Source: CAXYVC01 sp964292295 | Lineage (GTDB): Bacteria > Acidobacteriota > Holophagae > Holophagales > Holophagaceae | DNA length: 27,134 nt | Direction: 5' to 3' | Assembly: GCA_964292295.1 (NCBI GenBank) | Contig: CAXYVC010000024.1 | Location: forward strand, 1-27,134 | Notes under the pieces: model-generated | Told to the model about the DNA's origin: nothing | The model's database searches: none | Seen by the model: the letters and a program-made list of their open reading frames with translations, nothing else | Made by a program: the position numbers and the translations under genes | Shown: positions 23,201 to 27,134 of the stretch, in pieces | Layout of the letters: the number at the start of each line of letters is the position of its first letter | Numbering within the stretch: position 1 is the first letter of the stretch

Positions 23201-25758
23201 ACAAAGTCAGCGAACTTGAAGAGGTTGGCGCGGCCGCCGAAACGGCCGATGGTCTTCTGCCATTCGAAGTAGCCCTCGTCATAGTACTGCTGTTCGCAGG
23301 TGGCGGCCGTCGCGGCCGGCCTGGCCGCAGCTTGCGCTGTGGTCGGCTTGAAGAAGGCCGCGCCGATGCTGCCGCCGGGGTAGAAATGGTCGGTCGGCTT
23401 TTCCTGGAAGTACAGGAACTGGCGGTCGGTCTCTTCGGCGTACTTGTAGAGTTCGGCGGTCACATGGGCGTTGTCGCTCAGGATCAGTGCCTCGGGCGCA
23501 AGCTTGGCCTGCACGGTCTCGAATTCCTTGCGTTCGAAGACCGGGTCGTGGTTGCTGTCGTGAATGAAGAGATCGATGATCTGGTCGAAGGCTTTAAGCG
23601 TCGCCAGCGAGTCGCCGATGAGTAGCCGGCCGTAGCGGCTGTAGGGCTCCTTGAACAGGAAGCCGGCCTGGGGGTTGATGTCCAGACCGTAGACCAGGCC
23701 GGGCGAGCCCTCGGCCGCGTTGCGCATCAGGGCGGCGGCCAGCACGCAGGTGCCGATGCCCTTGTCCACGCCGGTTTCGACCACGACCCGGGGCTTGAGC
23801 GCCCGCACGAAGGCGTACCAGCCGATGCGCCGGCCGTAGCGGGCTTCCTCGTCGGCCTGGTAGCGCTCTGGGCTAGCCAGAGTGTAGCGGCGCACGTGCT
23901 GTTTGAGATCTTCGTCTTCCTCGATTTCGCGCAGATACTGCCTTGCCTGGGCGACCGGCAAACCGGTGACGCCCACCACGAACCAGGCCAGGTGCTCCCG
24001 GTTCATCGTGCTCAGGTCGTAGGTGAAGTTGGTGTTCTCCTTGGATTTGATCAGCCAGTTGAGCAGTTCAGCCAGCGGCGTCTTGAAATAGCTCAGGCCC
24101 AGCTCGAAACGTTGGGGCAGCTGGGCCGTCCGTAACGGATCGAGACTACTGATAAGATTGGCCAGCGGCCCCAGTTGGCGGTTGGCCGCAAGGCGCTGTT
24201 GCCAAAGTTCGAGTTCGGGCACCAGACTTATTAGGTTGCCGCCGGCTTTTCTAAGCATTTCATTGAGCTTGTTGAGTTCGACATGTGTGCCGAGCAGAAG
24301 TTCGAGGATCTGCCAGGGTTCGGATGTAGCTATTGGGATGGATTTCTGTGGTGGCGCGATTTCGTCAAGCGCAGCCCGGACCTCGGTGTCGGAGTGCTTC
24401 GCAAGGTAGGCTTTATAAATACTGGCGGCCTCGATGTTCATGTCTAAGGCCTTGTAGGCCTCGCCCAGGTTGAGGATGGCGTCTTTGTGGCCGGGCGAAA
24501 GATCGAGGGCCTTTTTGAAATTGGCGACGGCTCCGGTCTGGTCACCCATCTGCCAGGCCGTGACGCCCAGATTGATCAGAGCATCGATATTGAGCGCATC
24601 GAGAACCATGACCTTTCCGAATAGGATCTGGGCTTGGGCCAGTTCGCCCCGCCCGAAAAGGTCTTCGCCCTCGGCCAGAAGCTGGGCTGCGATCCGTCCG
24701 GGTTGGGCGATCAGCTCGTTGATGATGCGTTCGAGTTCAAGGGCTCTGGCGCGCAGCGAATGCTCGCGCAGACAGCGTTTTTGGCCGGCGCGGGCGATTG
24801 TCACGAGCCTTTCTGGGTTTTCGAGCATTTCGTAGATCGAATCGATGAGGCTGTCGGTGTCGTCGAAGGTGAGCATTTCGCTTTCGGGATCGAACAAGTC
24901 GGTTATCGATCCGCGTTTCTCGGCCAGGATCAGCGCGCCCGAGCCCGCGGCCAGGAAGATGTTCTGTCCGGCCTCGGCCGTGACCAGGTCGTGGGCGGCA
25001 TGGATGGCGATGCGGCTTTGGGCGTAAGCATGGATCAGCTCCAGACCCGTTGCCGGGCCTCTGTCGTACATGCTCAGACCGGTCGGCAGCTGCCGGGGAT
25101 TGCGCGTGTTGATGCGATAGGCCTGCTCGAACTCGCCGCGCCACAGCATGGGGGCCTGGGACAGTTTGGCCAGTTGCTGGGCTAGTTTGTGCCCGGGTTC
25201 GACCTCGCCAATGAAGATCACGTCCAGCTCGCGCGGCTCTTCCGGCCCGTGGGGCTTGATTGTGTCGGGGTAGCCTAGTCGCAGGACAGCTGTCTGGGGC
25301 GCGCCGCAGCGTCGGGCCTGGGCCTGGACGAGTTCGGAGGTCGCCAGGACCATGTCGAAGGCGCCCAAATCCGTGCCGCGCGGCGGCAGGCTGCCGAGCC
25401 AGCCGATCAGAAGGCGCGGCCTGTTTTCGAGACCGTTGACGAAAGTTCCGCCGAAATTGAGCGGGTCGTCGACCAGCAGGATGTCGGGAGCGAAATCATC
25501 GATCATCCGTTTCAGGCAGGCCATGAGCTCTTGGTCGCCGGCCGGCTCGCTAATGCCGTGCTCATGGGCCCATGCATTGATGGCCGCCAGGCTGTTGGCG
25601 GGCAAGACCCGGGCCTCGAAATTCGTGCTGTAGTCGGCGACGAGCCGCGCCGGATCGAGTCTGGATAATTCTGACGCAATGGCCTCGTAGCCGGTAAAGG
25701 CCGGGTCGAACGCGGCCAGGATGTTCTGGTCGATGGAGTGCAGCTGGAGAAGTTTCAT
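23185..25758 (-). CDS. Multidomain glycosyltransferase-TPR-methyltransferase, C-terminus cut
   Basis: At least 858 residues of a giant multidomain protein. Residues 1 to about 350 resemble CgeB-type glycosyltransferases, with the late motif EAGQNIFLAAGSGALILAEK and a following D-D-x-D-S-L helix region. About 370-480 is TPR-like (ALNIDALINLGVTAWQMGDQ, then AILNLGEAYKALDMN). About 480-620 is a helical linker. About 625-830 is a class I SAM methyltransferase of the Methyltransf_24 type (VVVETGVDKGIGTCVLAAAL, GDSLATLKAF, DLFIHDSNHD). From about 835 a second methyltransferase begins (YFEWQKTIGRFGG...KFADFVE) and is broken off before its SAM-binding GxGxG. Such proteins occur in surface-polysaccharide or flagellar-glycan loci. 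ATG 25758 overlaps the asparagine synthase stop (ATGA). Codon use and GC differ clearly from the left piece. Confidence 0.75.
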
Positions 25759-26120
25759 GATGCCACCTCGGTAGTCTGGGCCAGGAGCGCCTCGGCATCG
25801 CCTTCGACGAACAGCAGTTGCCACAGGACCACGTCGATCAAGGTCCAGATTTCCATGCAGGTGCCCCAGTCGCTGGTGCGCCAGGCCCGGGCCTCGGATT
25901 TGGCAAGGATGTTTTGGGCGAGTTCGCGGCCGTTCCAGTTGGGGTTATCAAGCCATAATGGATGCTCGACCACGGTTTTCAAAAGGGCTCTGAGCCCGCC
26001 ATTGAACCAGTCGATGAACGGCGAGTTGAGTCCGATCTTGCTGCGTCTGAGACGGATGGAATCGGGCATGATGCCCTGCATGGCGTCTCTTAGCACGCGC
26101 TTGGTCTGGCCGGCGCCGGC
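25755..26120 (-). CDS. Asparagine synthetase-type amidotransferase, C-terminal fragment
   Basis: About 120 residues match the C-terminal end of the AsnB synthetase domain: QTKRVLRDAMQGIMPDSI, then RRSKIGLNSPFIDWFNGG, with the RxKxGxxxP pattern of the family, and a final helical tail ending WQLLFVEGDAEALL. Full proteins make asparagine or amidate sugars from glutamine, ATP and an acid; in glycan loci they often amidate sugar acids. The N-terminal glutaminase and the ATP-binding region are absent because the DNA piece ends here. The frame runs on into an unrelated OmpA domain, producing an artificial fusion. It is translationally coupled to the downstream glycosyltransferase gene. Confidence 0.75.
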   Translation of the reverse strand, partial: AGAGQTKRVLRDAMQGIMPDSIRLRRSKIGLNSPFIDWFNGGLRALLKTVVEHPLWLDNPNWNGRELAQNILAKSEARAWRTSDWGTCMEIWTLIDVVLWQLLFVEGDAEALLAQTTEVAS

Positions 26121-26121
26121 C
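26108..26121. other. Composite boundary 2, with 14-bp palindrome GGCCGGCGCCGGCC
   Basis: The asparagine synthetase reading ends and the OmpA reading begins within or next to this perfect palindrome. Left of it, bases and codons are of the lower-GC piece; right of it they are of a very GC-rich genome. The frame passes through by chance. Confidence 0.65.
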
Positions 26122-27134
26122 TTGGCCTCGGACAGTGCCTGGTTGCCCGCGTCCGGGCCGGTGTCGTCGGTGTGGCCCTCCACCTTCACGGGGCCGTTGA
26201 AGCCCTTCGCGCGGGCATCGGCCAGGATCGCATCCAGGGTCTCGCCGGCCGCGGGCAGCAGCACGGACTCGTTGTACGCGAACAGGACGCTCTCGGAGGC
26301 CTGGTAAGAGACCGTCTCGCTCCCGCGAGCAGCGTCCACGCCCTCGGAGAGACGCTCGTAGGGCAGCGACTCGGCGGGCACCGACTGCGAGGGCAAGGAC
26401 ACCGCCGGGACACTCATGGAGGGGACCGACGCGGCCGGGACGCTCTCGCGGCCCTCCACGGCTGCGCTGCGGATGGCGCCCGAGCGGATCAGGCCGCTGC
26501 GGATGAGCCCGCTGCGGATGACCCCGCTGGTCGAGGTCTCGCGCACGATCTGGCACTTCTGTTCCACCGACCCGCCTCGACGACCCGGGCCTCGACCTCG
26601 CGGCCCGGCACCTCCTTGACCGTGCCGTTGGGCTGGACGACCCGGAAACCGGGCACGCGCACCGCGGGGATCCAGGCCGGGGAGAACTCGATCTTCGCCA
26701 GGCAGCCGGCCGGGGCGTCGTGGCGCACGACGCAGCCGGCCTCGGCGGCCGTGGCGGGGGTCCGCACTGCCGGCACCTGGGGGGGCTCGACCTCGCTCCA
26801 CCCCGCGCGTGCGGCGGGGACGCTGGTGCCCTCCACGCCCACTGCCGGGATGGGGATGTCGGGGAGGTCCTCGACCGTCTTCCCCGGCCCGGGCGCGCAC
26901 ACGGCACGGACCCGCTCGACCACGTCCTGGGGCACGCGGAGCGTGGACGCCTCCCCGGCCGGGGCGGCCGAGGCAGGCGATCCGTCGGCGGAGGGGGAAG
27001 CGGTCGGCGACGCGGCCGTCGGGGGAGGCGAGGCGGGGACCGAGGCGTCCGGGGTGGGGGGCGGGGTCGGCGCGGCCGGGGCCGTACAGGCGGGCAACGC
27101 GAAGGGGGGGAGCGGGGCGAGGACGGACGCACGG
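26121..27134 (-). CDS. OmpA-family lipoprotein with pentapeptide-like repeats, partial and frameshifted
   Basis: Reading leftward from the window edge, the frame opens with ASVLAPLPPFALPAC, a lipobox-like signal end with Cys. A Pro/Ala/Ser-rich linker follows, then a domain with V-P-A repeats (VEDLPDIPIPAVG...), then four tandem IRSGx units and a run of xSVPx pentads. The OmpA/MotB peptidoglycan-binding domain comes last (SVLFAYNESVLLPAAGETLD and VEGHTDDTGPDAGNQALSEA). The frame changes once at the C-run 26571-26573: one extra base there would join EARVVEAG to GSVEQKCQIV, so a homopolymer deletion or sequencing error is likely. The domain is cut after the NQALSEA helix by boundary 2. The style (VPAV repeats plus OmpA) is familiar from actinobacteria. 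The protein would anchor the envelope to peptidoglycan. Confidence 0.7.
26469..26528 (-). repeat. Four tandem 15-bp units encoding SGxIR
   Basis: Units at 26469-26483, 26484-26498, 26499-26513 and 26514-26528 share GCGGAT-N2-N-CCGCT on the plus strand and encode (read on the minus strand) SGVIR, SGLIR, SGLIR and SGAIR. They lie between the N-terminal domain and the SVPx pentads of the OmpA-family protein. Confidence 0.75.

Noticed and set aside
23185..26120. Horizontally acquired glycan island inside the Holophagae-like genome
   Set aside because: No integrase, tRNA, transposase or repeat borders are visible, and the genes at both ends of the piece as well as those flanking it are cut mid-domain.
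25755..26900. A natural OmpA-asparagine synthetase fusion protein
   Set aside because: Both domains are incomplete at the joint, composition changes there and a palindrome marks the joint, so a chimera is simpler.

Overview
The window is most likely a composite of three unrelated DNA pieces. About the first 23.18 kb is very GC-rich, densely coding bacterial chromosome. Its gene content fits an acidobacterium of the Holophagae type (Geothrix/Holophaga relatives): a butyryl-CoA dehydrogenase/Etf operon with a lysine-fermentation ammonia-lyase, a c-type cytochrome and degenerate signalling domains. That taxonomic call is inference from gene content and base composition only. From about 23,185 to 26,120 the GC content drops visibly and codon use changes; this piece holds two polysaccharide or surface-glycan type genes, each cut at its outer end. 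From about 26,121 to the end, very GC-rich DNA encodes part of an OmpA-family lipoprotein of actinobacterial style. Both boundaries fall inside genes and join unrelated protein domains, so an assembly or library chimera is the simplest explanation.

Layout of the first piece. The 3' end of a SpoU/TrmH-type RNA methyltransferase (1-272) is followed by a structured, probably non-coding stretch and a doubtful small ORF. On the minus strand lies a compact operon reading 3218 to 763: cupin, MgtC/DUF4010 membrane protein, degenerate receiver-GGDEF protein. Divergent from it is a plus-strand operon (3289-5688): D-serine dehydratase-like PLP enzyme, Crp/Fnr-family regulator, NrfH-like tetraheme cytochrome. 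A perfect TTGAC-N4-GTCAA palindrome sits between the two operons, matching the FNR-type recognition helix of the encoded regulator. Next come a secreted hypothetical protein (minus), an MFS transporter (plus), and the divergent repair pair recQ (minus) and mfd (plus).

From 13,381 to 22,594 everything is on the minus strand. The centre is a six-gene operon in the order crt, hbd, kal, bcd, etfB, etfA (19,695 to 14,589). Crotonyl-CoA made by Crt/Hbd from acetoacetyl-CoA, or by Kal from 3-aminobutyryl-CoA, would be reduced to butyryl-CoA by Bcd with EtfAB. This is the lower half of lysine or acetyl-CoA fermentation to butyrate, perhaps with flavin-based electron bifurcation. A FabH-like ketoacyl synthase lies downstream behind a candidate terminator. 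A PaaI-type thioesterase, riboflavin synthase (ribE) and a cationic-amino-acid-type APC permease lie upstream. Riboflavin supply and amino acid uptake would both suit a flavoprotein-rich amino-acid fermentation, but that link is only contextual. A DUF58 gene begins at 22,661 and is cut at the first composite boundary.

I found no tRNA, rRNA, CRISPR array, transposase or integrase in the window.
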